Positions 5,094 to 10,831 of a stretch of 10,831 bases of DNA are shown piece by piece; position 1 is the stretch's first letter; every line of letters starts with the position of its first letter. The stretch spans positions 1 through 10,831 of the forward strand of contig CAKSNI010000019.1 of NCBI GenBank assembly GCA_934476025.1, read 5' to 3'. The notes beneath the pieces were generated by a model. That model did not search any database. It was given only the letters and a program-made list of their open reading frames with translations, and was not told the origin of the DNA. A program made the translations under genes and the position numbers. Origin of the DNA: an uncultured Eubacteriales bacterium. GTDB lineage: Bacteria; Bacillota; Clostridia; Oscillospirales; Acutalibacteraceae.

Positions 5094-5432
5094 ATGGAAG
5101 CAAGGGCAATATTGAAATACGCCCGCATTTCACCGCGTAAGGTGAAGATTGTTATGGATCTGATCCGCAATCAGGATGCTGATAAAGCGATGGCTATTCT
5201 CAAGTTTACGCCGAAGGCTGCTTGTGAATATCTTGAAAAACTTCTGCATTCCGCAATGGCTAACGCAGAAACCAATCATAACATGGATGTTTCGAAACTC
5301 TATGTGGCTGAGTGCTTTGTATGCCCCGGGCCCACCCTCAAACGGATTCGTCCGAAGGATCATGGCCGTGCCCACAGAATTTTAAAGAGAACATCTCATA
5401 TGACAATCGTTCTGAAAGAACGCGAAGACTAA
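5094..5432 (+). CDS. rplV: 50S ribosomal protein L22 (uL22)
   Basis: 50S protein whose beta-hairpin reaches into the exit tunnel beside L4; changes in this loop affect macrolide binding in other bacteria. It has 112 residues, usual length. It starts MEARAILKYARISPRKVKIV. The tunnel loop is at about 76-97 and contains CPGPTLKRIRPKDHGRAHRI, with no visible deletion or insertion. AAAGGAGAG (5078-5086) precedes the ATG by 7 nt. rpsC follows after 14 nt. Confidence 0.97.
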   Translation: MEARAILKYARISPRKVKIVMDLIRNQDADKAMAILKFTPKAACEYLEKLLHSAMANAETNHNMDVSKLYVAECFVCPGPTLKRIRPKDHGRAHRILKRTSHMTIVLKERED

Positions 5433-5446
5433 AAGGAGGTTAGATT

Positions 5447-6109
5447 ATGGGCCAGAAAGTTAATCCGCACGGCTTGCGTGTCGGCGTAATTAAAAACTGG
5501 GATTCCCGTTGGTTCGTCAAAGACGGCGTTTTCGGGGATACTTTAGTTGAGGACTATAACCTCCGTAAGTATCTGAAGAAAACCCTGTATGCCGCCGGCG
5601 TTCCGAAGATTGAGATTGAACGCACCGCCTCGAAAGTCCGCATCAACATTCACTGCGCCAAACCCGGCATGGTGATCGGACGCAACGGTTCGGAAATCGA
5701 AAAGCTACGTGTTGCCTGCGAAAAAATGCTGGGCAAAAACTGCAACATCAACATTGTTGAAGTTAAAAACCCGGATCTCGATGCTCAGCTGGTTGCCGAA
5801 AACATCGCAGCTCAGCTCGAAAAGCGTGTTTCTTTCCGTCGTGCCATGAAGATGGCCATCGGCCGTTCGATGAAGCTCGGCGCCAAAGGAATCAAAGTTA
5901 CGGTTTCCGGTCGTCTTGGCGGTCGTGAAATCGCCGGTGTGGAAACGTATCATGAAGGTACCATTCCGCTGCAGACTCTGCGTGCCGACATCAACTACGG
6001 CTTTGCGGAAGCAGCGACAACCTACGGCCGCCTGGGCGTAAAAGTCTGGGTTTATAAGGGCGAGGTTCTTCACGGTGCCAAGAAAGTCAAAGAAGGAGGG
6101 TCCCGCTGA
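5447..6109 (+). CDS. rpsC: 30S ribosomal protein S3 (uS3)
   Basis: Protein of the 30S head at the mRNA entry channel, part of the ribosomal helicase with S4 and S5. It has 220 residues. It begins MGQKVNPHGLRVGVIK. The type II KH domain contains GMVIGRNG (74-81), the RNA-binding loop. The C-terminal domain contains GIKVTVSGRLGG and ends near YGRLGVKVWVYKGEVL. AAAGGAGGT (5432-5440) lies 6 nt before the ATG. Its TGA stop shares one base with the rplP start (TGATG). Confidence 0.98.
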   Translation: MGQKVNPHGLRVGVIKNWDSRWFVKDGVFGDTLVEDYNLRKYLKKTLYAAGVPKIEIERTASKVRINIHCAKPGMVIGRNGSEIEKLRVACEKMLGKNCNINIVEVKNPDLDAQLVAENIAAQLEKRVSFRRAMKMAIGRSMKLGAKGIKVTVSGRLGGREIAGVETYHEGTIPLQTLRADINYGFAEAATTYGRLGVKVWVYKGEVLHGAKKVKEGGSR

Positions 6110-6534
6110 TGTTACTTCCTAAACGCGTAAAGTACCGCAGAGTACAGCGTGGCCGGATGACCGGTAAAGCCACCAGAGGCAATACCGTCACCCACGGCGA
6201 ATTCGGTCTGCAGGCGTTGGAACCCGCATGGATTACTTCCAACCAGATTGAAGCGGCCCGTATTGCTATGACCCGTTACATCAAGCGTGGCGGTCAGGTT
6301 TGGATCAAGATCTTCCCGGATAAGCCGATCACGGCGAAACCGGCCGAAACCCGGATGGGTTCCGGTAAAGGATCTCCGGAATATTGGGTAGCGGTTGTAA
6401 AACCCGGCCGTGTGATGTTCGAAATCGCCGGCGTTACCGCAGAACAGGCTGCAGAGGCTATGCGTCTTGCGGCAAACAAACTTCCGATCAAGTGTAAGTT
6501 TGTTACCAAACAGGAAATGGGTGGTGAGCAGTAA
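6109..6534 (+). CDS. rplP: 50S ribosomal protein L16 (uL16)
   Basis: Late-assembling 50S protein near the A-site tRNA elbow and the peptidyl transferase centre. It has 141 residues, usual length. It starts MLLPKRVKYRRVQRGRMTGK, the basic N-terminus typical of the family. The core reads WITSNQIEAARIAMTRYIKRG, then KPAETRMGSGKGSPEYWVAVVKPG. AGAAGGAGGG (6091-6100), inside the end of rpsC, lies 8 nt before the ATG. The gene overlaps rpsC and rpmC by one base each, so all three are probably translationally coupled. Confidence 0.98.
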   Translation: MLLPKRVKYRRVQRGRMTGKATRGNTVTHGEFGLQALEPAWITSNQIEAARIAMTRYIKRGGQVWIKIFPDKPITAKPAETRMGSGKGSPEYWVAVVKPGRVMFEIAGVTAEQAAEAMRLAANKLPIKCKFVTKQEMGGEQ

Positions 6535-6740
6535 TGAACGCAAAGGAAATCAGAGAATCGACTTTGGCGGAACTGAACGATAAACTTCAGAAACTCAAAG
6601 AAGAATTGTTCCATCTCCGCTTTCAACTCGCCATTAATCAGCTCGACAACCCGATGCGTATCAGTGCTGTGAAAAAGGATATCGCCCGCGTGAAAACCGT
6701 CATCCGCGAAAAAGAAATCCAAGACAGCACTAAGGCATAA
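6534..6740 (+). CDS. rpmC: 50S ribosomal protein L29 (uL29)
   Basis: Small helical 50S protein near the tunnel exit next to L23. It has 68 residues. The sequence is two long helices with the signatures LKEELFHLRFQLA (21-33), NPMRISAVKKDIARVKT (39-55) and a C-terminal REKE. Its ATG shares a base with the rplP TAA stop. The ribosome binding site is weaker than its neighbours: GGTGGTGA (6520-6527) differs from GGAGGTGA by one base. It probably depends partly on ribosomes finishing rplP. Confidence 0.96.
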   Translation: MNAKEIRESTLAELNDKLQKLKEELFHLRFQLAINQLDNPMRISAVKKDIARVKTVIREKEIQDSTKA

Positions 6741-6760
6741 CGGAAGGGGAGGTAAAGCAG

Positions 6761-7018
6761 ATGAGCGAAAGAAACCTTCGTAAAACCAGAGTCGGTAAGG
6801 TCGTCAGCAATAAAATGGACAAAACCGTTGTTGTTGCGATTGAAGATAATGTAAAACATCCGCTCTATAAGAAGATCATCAAAAACACGATCAAGCTGAA
6901 AGCCCACGATGAGAACAACACCTGCAATATCGGTGACCGGGTTCTCATCATGGAAACCAGACCGCTTTCCAAGGATAAAAACTGGCGTGTGGTCGAGATT
7001 ATTGAAAAGGCACTGTAA
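6761..7018 (+). CDS. rpsQ: 30S ribosomal protein S17 (uS17)
   Basis: Primary-binding 30S body protein with an OB-fold. It has 85 residues, usual for bacteria. It begins MSERNLRKTRVGKVVSNKMDKTVVV; the middle HPLYKKIIKNTIKLKAHDE and the stretch IGDRVLIMETRPLSKDKNWRV are diagnostic. GGGGAGGT (6745-6752) lies 8 nt before the ATG. It sits 20 nt after rpmC and 21 nt before rplN. Confidence 0.97.
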   Translation: MSERNLRKTRVGKVVSNKMDKTVVVAIEDNVKHPLYKKIIKNTIKLKAHDENNTCNIGDRVLIMETRPLSKDKNWRVVEIIEKAL

Positions 7019-7039
7019 GCCTTAAAGGAGGAAACCACT

Positions 7040-7408
7040 GTGATCCAACAACAGAGTTACCTCAAGGTTGCCGACAACACCGGTGCAAAGGAATTGATGT
7101 GCATCCGCGTGCTGGGAGGCTCCAAAAGGAGGTATGCCAACATCGGCGATGTGATCGTTGCTTCTGTGAAAAAGGCCGCTCCGGGCGGAACGGTTAAGAA
7201 GGGCGATGTCGTTAAGGCTGTTGTAGTTCGTTCTGCAAGAGGTCTTCGCCGTAACGATGGCACTTACATCAGATTTGATGAGAATGCTGCGGTTCTCATC
7301 CGTGAGGATAAGAACCCCCGCGGAACCCGTATTTTCGGGCCGGTAGCCCGTGAACTGCGTGATAAGGATTATACCAAGATCCTGTCTTTGGCTCCGGAAG
7401 TACTGTAA
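7040..7408 (+). CDS. rplN: 50S ribosomal protein L14 (uL14), GTG start
   Basis: 50S protein at the subunit interface beside L19; also the docking site of the silencing factor RsfS in many bacteria. It has 122 residues, the exact family norm. It begins MIQQQSYLKVADNTGAKE and contains CIRVLGGSKRRYA (21-33) and ARELRDKDYTKILSLAPEVL at the end. The start is GTG, supported by AAAGGAGG (7024-7031) with 8 nt spacing and by the N-terminal homology; no ATG lies near it. Codons 30-31 are AGG AGG and form, with the preceding A residues, a perfect internal Shine-Dalgarno-like stretch at 7124-7133. Confidence 0.97.
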   Translation: MIQQQSYLKVADNTGAKELMCIRVLGGSKRRYANIGDVIVASVKKAAPGGTVKKGDVVKAVVVRSARGLRRNDGTYIRFDENAAVLIREDKNPRGTRIFGPVARELRDKDYTKILSLAPEVL

Positions 7409-7424
7409 AGAGAGGAAGAACATC

Positions 7425-7739
7425 ATGAAAATCAAAACTGGCGATACCGTTGTTCTCCTCACCGGAGACAAGGAAACCCGCGGAAAACAGGGTAAGGTTC
7501 TTCAGGTAAGCCCGAAGGAAGACAAGGTCATCGTTGAAGGCCTTAACATGGTCAAAAAACATGTGAAGCCCCGCAAGGCCGGCGATCCTTCCGGAATTAT
7601 CGAAACCGAAAGTGCGATCTACGCTTCCAAAGTGCAGATCGTCTGCCCGAAATGCGGCAAACCGACCCGCGTAGCCATGAAGATCTACGAGGACGGCAAA
7701 AAAGACCGTATGTGCAAGAAGTGCAAAGAAACCTTTTAA
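7425..7739 (+). CDS. rplX: 50S ribosomal protein L24 (uL24) with zinc ribbon
   Basis: Assembly-initiating 50S protein that binds the 5' part of 23S rRNA. It has 104 residues. A KOW motif covers about 3-30 (GDTVVLLTGDKETRGKQGKV), followed by VEGLNMVKKHVKP (37-49). The C-terminal part has C74, C77, C97 and C100, a likely zinc ribbon; the Bacillus subtilis protein, as I recall it, lacks these cysteines. The ATG at 7425 is preceded by AGAGAGGA (7409-7416), a weaker site than its neighbours. An upstream in-frame start at 7350 would overlap rplN by 59 nt and is rejected. Confidence 0.96.
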   Translation: MKIKTGDTVVLLTGDKETRGKQGKVLQVSPKEDKVIVEGLNMVKKHVKPRKAGDPSGIIETESAIYASKVQIVCPKCGKPTRVAMKIYEDGKKDRMCKKCKETF

Positions 7740-7757
7740 TGAGTAGGAGGACATGAC

Positions 7758-8297
7758 ATGTCAACTTTGAGAGAAGAGTACAACAAATCTGTTGCTCCGG
7801 CATTGATGACAAAGTTCAACTATAAGAGCGTCATGCAGATTCCGAAGCTCGAAAAGGTTGTAATCAATGTCGGTGTCGGCGAAGCGAAAGACAATGCGAA
7901 AGCCATTGATTCCGTTCTCGGCGACTTGGCAAAAATCACCGGTCAGAAAGGGGTTCCGTGCGTAGCAAAGAAGTCGGTTGCCAACTTCAAACTGCGTGCC
8001 GGCCAGCCGATCGGTGTGAAGGTCACTCTTCGCGGTGAAAGAATGTATGAATTTATCGAAAGATTGTTCAATGCAGCTCTCCCCCGTGTAAGAGACTTCC
8101 GGGGAATCAATCCGAATTCCTTCGACGGCCGCGGAAACTATTCCATGGGCGTAAAGGAACAGCTGATTTTCCCTGAAATCGAATTCGATAAGATCGATAA
8201 GGTTCGCGGTATGGATATCATTATGGTAACCACCGCAAAGACGGATGAAGAAGCACGCGAGCTGTTGACGCTTATGGGTGCTCCGTTTGCGAAGTAA
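7758..8297 (+). CDS. rplE: 50S ribosomal protein L5 (uL5)
   Basis: 50S central-protuberance protein that binds 5S rRNA with L18 and touches P-site tRNA. It has 179 residues, the family norm. Signatures are PKLEKVVINVGVGEA (29-43), FKLRAGQPIGVKVTLRGERMYEF, and RDFRGINPNSFDGRGNYSMG, with EQLIFPEIEFDKID after it. TAGGAGG (7744-7750) lies 7 nt before the ATG at 7758; another ATG at 7753 is out of frame. In E. coli the start of this gene is where S8 represses the spc genes; no such site was recognised here. Confidence 0.97.
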   Translation: MSTLREEYNKSVAPALMTKFNYKSVMQIPKLEKVVINVGVGEAKDNAKAIDSVLGDLAKITGQKGVPCVAKKSVANFKLRAGQPIGVKVTLRGERMYEFIERLFNAALPRVRDFRGINPNSFDGRGNYSMGVKEQLIFPEIEFDKIDKVRGMDIIMVTTAKTDEEARELLTLMGAPFAK

Positions 8298-8309
8298 GGA
8301 GAAAAGAGT

Positions 8310-8495
8310 ATGGCTAAGACATCGATGAAAGTGAAACAGGCCCGGCCTGCTAAATTTTCAACCAGAGCATATAACAGATGCAAAATCTGTGGTCGTCCGC
8401 ACGCTTATCTTCGCAAGTACGGCATCTGCCGTATCTGCTTCAGAGAACTTGCCTATAAAGGCGAGATCCCCGGAGTGACGAAGTCAAGCTGGTAA
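8310..8495 (+). CDS. rpsZ: 30S ribosomal protein S14, zinc-binding type (uS14)
   Basis: Short type Z S14 of the 30S head. It has 61 residues, exactly the usual length. The zinc ligands are C24, C27, C40 and C43 in CKICGRPHAYLRKYGICRIC, and it ends EIPGVTKSSW. This form is typical of Gram-positives and some others; the longer non-zinc paralogue is usually encoded elsewhere when present. AAGGAG (8296-8301) overlaps the rplE stop codon and lies 8 nt before the ATG. A 30-nt gap to rpsH follows. Confidence 0.97.
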   Translation: MAKTSMKVKQARPAKFSTRAYNRCKICGRPHAYLRKYGICRICFRELAYKGEIPGVTKSSW

Positions 8496-8525
8496 TGCAG
8501 CAATACACATAAGGAGGTTAACGGC

Positions 8526-8924
8526 ATGCAAATCACCGATACAATTGCTGATATGCTGACCCGGATTCGGAATGCATCTTCGGCGAAACATGATTCGGTC
8601 GATGTACCGGCGTCCAATGTAAAAAAAGCAATCGCTCAGATACTTTTGGACGAAGGGTATATTACAAGCTTCACCGTTGAAGAAGACGGCAAGCAGGGCA
8701 TGATCCACATTGTGTTGAAATACGGCCCGAAAAAAGCTCAGATCATCACCGGAATCCGCAGAGTTTCCAAACCCGGTCTGAGAATCTATTCCGATGTAGA
8801 GAATATGCCGAAAGTGATGAAGGGGCTCGGCATTGCAATCCTCTCTACTTCCAAAGGCATTATGACAGATAAGCAGGCTCGCGCCAACAATGTCGGCGGC
8901 GAAGTTCTGGCTTATGTATGGTAA
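8526..8924 (+). CDS. rpsH: 30S ribosomal protein S8 (uS8)
   Basis: Primary-binding 30S platform protein; in E. coli it is also the repressor of the spc genes. It has 132 residues, usual length. It begins MQITDTIADMLTRIRNA, has IRRVSKPGLRIY in the middle, and ends with the signature LSTSKGIMTDKQARANNVGG followed by EVLAYVW. AAGGAGGT (8511-8518) lies 7 nt before the ATG. rplF follows after 15 nt. Whether S8 autoregulates in this organism cannot be judged. Confidence 0.97.
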   Translation: MQITDTIADMLTRIRNASSAKHDSVDVPASNVKKAIAQILLDEGYITSFTVEEDGKQGMIHIVLKYGPKKAQIITGIRRVSKPGLRIYSDVENMPKVMKGLGIAILSTSKGIMTDKQARANNVGGEVLAYVW

Positions 8925-8939
8925 GGGAGGTGCCTGACG

Positions 8940-9488
8940 ATGTCGAGAATTGGTAGAAAACCCATCGAAATTCCTGCAGGTGTCGAAGTAAAAGTCAACG
9001 GCAGCGAAGTGACTGTAAAAGGTCCGAAAGGCGAATTGAAAAATACCTTTAAGCCGGCTATGAAAATCACTGTGGAGGGCAACGAAGTTTTGGTTACCCG
9101 TCCCGATGATGAAGCCGAAAACCGTTCTTTGCACGGGCTTACCCGTACCCTCGTTTCCAACATGATTGAGGGCGTTACCAAAGGCTTCTCGAAGGAGCTG
9201 GAGGTAAACGGCGTTGGTTATCGTGCTCAGAAACAGGGAAAGAACCTGGTTATGAACCTCGGATTTTCCCATCAGGTAATCGTTGAAGAAATCGACGGAA
9301 TTACCATTGAAGTTCCCTCTGCCAACAAAGTCGTGATTTCCGGCTGTGACAAGCAGATGGTTGGCCAGTTTGCTGCAGAAGTCCGCGAGAAGCGTCCGCC
9401 GGAACCCTATAAGGGCAAAGGAATCAAGTACGCCGGCGAGCATATCCGCCGCAAAGAAGGTAAAGCCGCTAAGGGTGCTAAGAAATAA
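8940..9488 (+). CDS. rplF: 50S ribosomal protein L6 (uL6)
   Basis: 50S protein near the factor-binding centre and the sarcin-ricin loop. It has 182 residues, close to the norm. It starts MSRIGRKPIEIPAGVEVKVN, has GVGYRAQKQGKNLVMNLGFS in the middle, and ends with the conserved PPEPYKGKGIKYAGEHIRRK followed by a basic Lys/Ala tail. The two related halves of the family are visible. GGGAGGTG (8925-8932) lies 7 nt before the ATG. rplR follows after 21 nt. Confidence 0.97.
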   Translation: MSRIGRKPIEIPAGVEVKVNGSEVTVKGPKGELKNTFKPAMKITVEGNEVLVTRPDDEAENRSLHGLTRTLVSNMIEGVTKGFSKELEVNGVGYRAQKQGKNLVMNLGFSHQVIVEEIDGITIEVPSANKVVISGCDKQMVGQFAAEVREKRPPEPYKGKGIKYAGEHIRRKEGKAAKGAKK

Positions 9489-9509
9489 TAACGAAGGAGT
9501 GTTAATAAT

Positions 9510-9869
9510 ATGGTTACGAAACCTGATTCCAATAAGGCGCGGCTGAAACGCCACCTTCGTGTGCGTAGCAAAATCAGCGGTACTGCCGAGTGCCCCCGTT
9601 TGGATGTATTCCGCTCCAACAGCAATATCTACGCCCAGCTCATCGATGATGTGAATGGCGTTACCGTCGCTTCCGCCTCCACCGTTGAAAAGGATTTCGA
9701 AGGTGCAACCGGCAATAAGGAAGCTGCCCGTAAAGTTGGAGTTATGATTGCAAAGCGTGCTTTGGCAAATGGAATCGAATGCTGCGTATTTGACCGCGGC
9801 GGTTACATTTATCACGGCCGTGTTCAAGAGCTTGCCGAAGGTGCCCGTGAGGGCGGCCTCAAGTTCTGA
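9510..9869 (+). CDS. rplR: 50S ribosomal protein L18 (uL18)
   Basis: 5S rRNA-binding protein of the central protuberance, working with L5. It has 119 residues, usual length. Signatures are the basic N-terminus with ARLKRHLRVRSKISGT, then PRLDVFRSNSNIYAQLIDD (30-48), and the C-terminal FDRGGYIYHGRVQELAEGAR with GGLKF at the end. AAGGAG (9494-9499) lies 10 nt before the ATG. rpsE follows after 20 nt. Confidence 0.97.
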   Translation: MVTKPDSNKARLKRHLRVRSKISGTAECPRLDVFRSNSNIYAQLIDDVNGVTVASASTVEKDFEGATGNKEAARKVGVMIAKRALANGIECCVFDRGGYIYHGRVQELAEGAREGGLKF

Positions 9870-9889
9870 TAGGAAGGGGAGGAATACTT

Positions 9890-10387
9890 TTGGCTAATTT
9901 TGAATCTCAAAACGAACTGCAGGAACGCGTTGTTTCCATTAACCGCGTATCCAAGACCGTCAAGGGCGGCCGGATTATGAAATTCTCCGCTCTGGTCGTT
10001 GTCGGCGACGGAAAAGGCACCGTAGGCTTCGGCCTCGGAAAAGCCGGCGAAGTGCCGGATGCCATCCGCAAAGGCATTGAAGATGCCAAGAAAAACCTGA
10101 TCAAGGTTGCCCTGAAAGGCACTACCATTCCCCATGAGGTAATCGGTGAGTTCGGGGCCGGACGGGTTCTTTTGAAACCGGCTCCCGCCGGTACCGGCGT
10201 TATCGCCGGCGGTCCTGTCCGTGCGGTTCTCGAAACCGTCGGAATTAAGGATATCCGTACAAAAGCGCTGCGTTCCAACAATCCCTGCAATGTAGTCAGA
10301 GCAACGGTTGCCGGTCTGGCATCCCTGCGTAATGCTGAGGAAGTTGCCGCCATCCGCGGAAAATCCGTCAGCGAAATTCTCGGTTAA
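9890..10387 (+). CDS. rpsE: 30S ribosomal protein S5 (uS5), TTG start
   Basis: 30S body protein at the mRNA entry channel that affects decoding accuracy; in other bacteria changes in its N-terminal loop give spectinomycin resistance. It has 165 residues, typical. The double-stranded-RNA-binding-like domain includes ERVVSINRVSKTVKGGRIMK (12-31), then ALVVVGDGKGTVGFGLGKAG. The C-terminal domain contains LLKPAPAGTGVIAGGPVRAV. The start is TTG, supported by GGGGAGG (9876-9882) 7 nt upstream and by homology beginning at MANFESQ; the next ATG at 9978 would remove the whole loop. Confidence 0.96.
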   Translation: MANFESQNELQERVVSINRVSKTVKGGRIMKFSALVVVGDGKGTVGFGLGKAGEVPDAIRKGIEDAKKNLIKVALKGTTIPHEVIGEFGAGRVLLKPAPAGTGVIAGGPVRAVLETVGIKDIRTKALRSNNPCNVVRATVAGLASLRNAEEVAAIRGKSVSEILG

Positions 10388-10401
10388 GGAGGAACAACGG
10401 C

Positions 10402-10578
10402 ATGGCACTGAAAGTAAAACTTGTCAAGAGCTATATCGGTTCCAAGAAAGACCAGATTGCTACGGCTCACGCTCTCGGCCTGCGGAAGATCGGCGATACT
10501 ACGGTTCAGCCGGACAACGCACAGACCCAGGGCAAAATTAAGAAAATTTGTCACCTCGTTGAGGTAACCGAGGCCTGA
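10402..10578 (+). CDS. rpmD: 50S ribosomal protein L30 (uL30)
   Basis: Small 50S protein found in many but not all bacteria. It has 58 residues, the usual bacterial length. It begins MALKVKLVKSYIGSKKDQ; the conserved ALGLRKIGDTTVQPDNAQ lies at 24-41, and the end is GKIKKICHLVEVTEA. AAGGAGG (10386-10392) overlaps the rpsE stop and lies 9 nt before the ATG. The TGA stop at 10576-10578 sits exactly in the loop of a 7-bp perfect stem. Its place between rpsE and rplO is the canonical order. Confidence 0.96.
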   Translation: MALKVKLVKSYIGSKKDQIATAHALGLRKIGDTTVQPDNAQTQGKIKKICHLVEVTEA

Positions 10579-10654
10579 GGCCTCGTCATGAAAACCCCCG
10601 CAGGCTGCGGGCGAAAGTGGGATTTCCCACCAATTAAGCAAGGAGGTGCGAAAA
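10569..10654 (+). promoter_or_regulatory. Three stem-loops at the rpmD end and before rplO
   Basis: CGAGGCC (10569-10575) pairs with GGCCTCG (10579-10585) around the TGA stop codon of rpmD. CCCGCA (10597-10602) pairs with TGCGGG (10606-10611) around GGC. GTGGG (10617-10621) pairs with CCCAC (10626-10630) around ATTT. No T-tract follows any stem, and rplO comes next in the normal order, so termination is unlikely. The rplO ribosome binding site AAGGAGGT starts at 10640, 9 nt after the last stem. Confidence 0.6.
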
Positions 10655-10831
10655 ATGAAACTGCATGAATTATCCCCTGCAATTGGCTCTGTTAAAGATG
10701 CCAAGCGTATTGGTAGAGGTCATGGTTCCGGTAACGGTAAAACGGCCGGTAAAGGTCACAAGGGTCAGAAGGCACGTGCCGGTCACGGCATGCGGCCGGG
10801 CTTTGAAGGCGGTCAGATGCCGCTGCAAAGA
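10655..10831 (+). CDS. rplO: 50S ribosomal protein L15 (uL15), 3' part cut by window end
   Basis: Late-assembling 50S protein. Only the first 59 codons are present, without a stop; the family is about 145-150 residues. The visible part begins MKLHELSPAIGSVKDAKRIG and continues with the glycine-rich rRNA-binding stretch GRGHGSGNGKTAGKGHKGQK (20-39) and RPGFEGGQMPLQR, all characteristic of L15. AAGGAGGT (10640-10647) lies 7 nt before the ATG. In the canonical order secY would follow, outside the window. Confidence 0.96.
   Translation, partial: MKLHELSPAIGSVKDAKRIGRGHGSGNGKTAGKGHKGQKARAGHGMRPGFEGGQMPLQR

Noticed and set aside
8488..8501. GCTG/CAGC stem with the rpsZ stop codon in its loop
   Set aside because: Only four pairs. 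It resembles the rpmD stop-codon stem but is too weak to claim.
8484..9827. Open frame of 447 codons on the - strand opposite rpsH, rplF and rplR
   Set aside because: Antisense shadow of conserved genes with no domain or start signal.

Overview
The window holds a prolyl-tRNA synthetase gene followed by a nearly complete S10-spc ribosomal protein operon, all on the + strand. The organism is most likely a Gram-positive Firmicute of the class Clostridia. Reasons: gene order is the canonical bacterial S10-spc order; S14 is the short four-cysteine zinc type; L24 carries a C-terminal CxxC...CxxC ribbon; ProRS is the short archaeal/eukaryotic-like form common in clostridia; and almost every gene has a strong AAGGAGG-type ribosome binding site. 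Base composition looks balanced. An Oscillospiraceae/Ruminococcaceae-like member would fit the protein wording, but the genus cannot be named from this sequence.

Layout. Positions 1-1452: proS, its 5' end just inside the window, closed by an intrinsic terminator at 1471-1515. Positions 1516-1895: a non-coding stretch with an AT-rich tract, a convincing sigma-A promoter (TTGCAT, 17 bp, TAAAAT with a TG extension), and a leader of about 270 nt upstream of rpsJ. Positions 1896-10831: rpsJ, rplC, rplD, rplW, rplB, rpsS, rplV, rpsC, rplP, rpmC, rpsQ, rplN, rplX, rplE, rpsZ, rpsH, rplF, rplR, rpsE, rpmD and the first 59 codons of rplO, cut by the window end. No RNA gene, mobile element, CRISPR array or foreign-looking gene was seen.

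The genes encode proteins of both ribosomal subunits: L2, L3, L4, L5, L6, L14, L16, L18, L22, L23, L24, L29, L30 and L15 of the 50S, and S3, S5, S8, S10, S14, S17 and S19 of the 30S. They are presumably made from one long transcript in near-equal amounts. Most junctions are 12-30 nt, and three are 1-nt stop/start overlaps (rplD/rplW, rpsC/rplP, rplP/rpmC), which suggests translational coupling. ProS supplies charged prolyl-tRNA, but the terminator and promoter after it suggest separate transcription.

The protein content is ordinary. The parts worth a second look are untranslated. (1) The rpsJ leader can be drawn as a three-way junction followed directly by a hairpin with a T5 tract that looks like an attenuator, plus an orphan perfect Shine-Dalgarno sequence in front of a possible 12-codon TTG reading frame. 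(2) The only three gaps above 60 nt inside the operon (before rplC, rplB and rplO) each hold two tandem stem-loops without T-tracts, the last one 10-13 nt before the ribosome binding site. (3) The rpmD stop codon forms the loop of a perfect 7-bp stem. These structures were found by eye, and no folding or database search was run.
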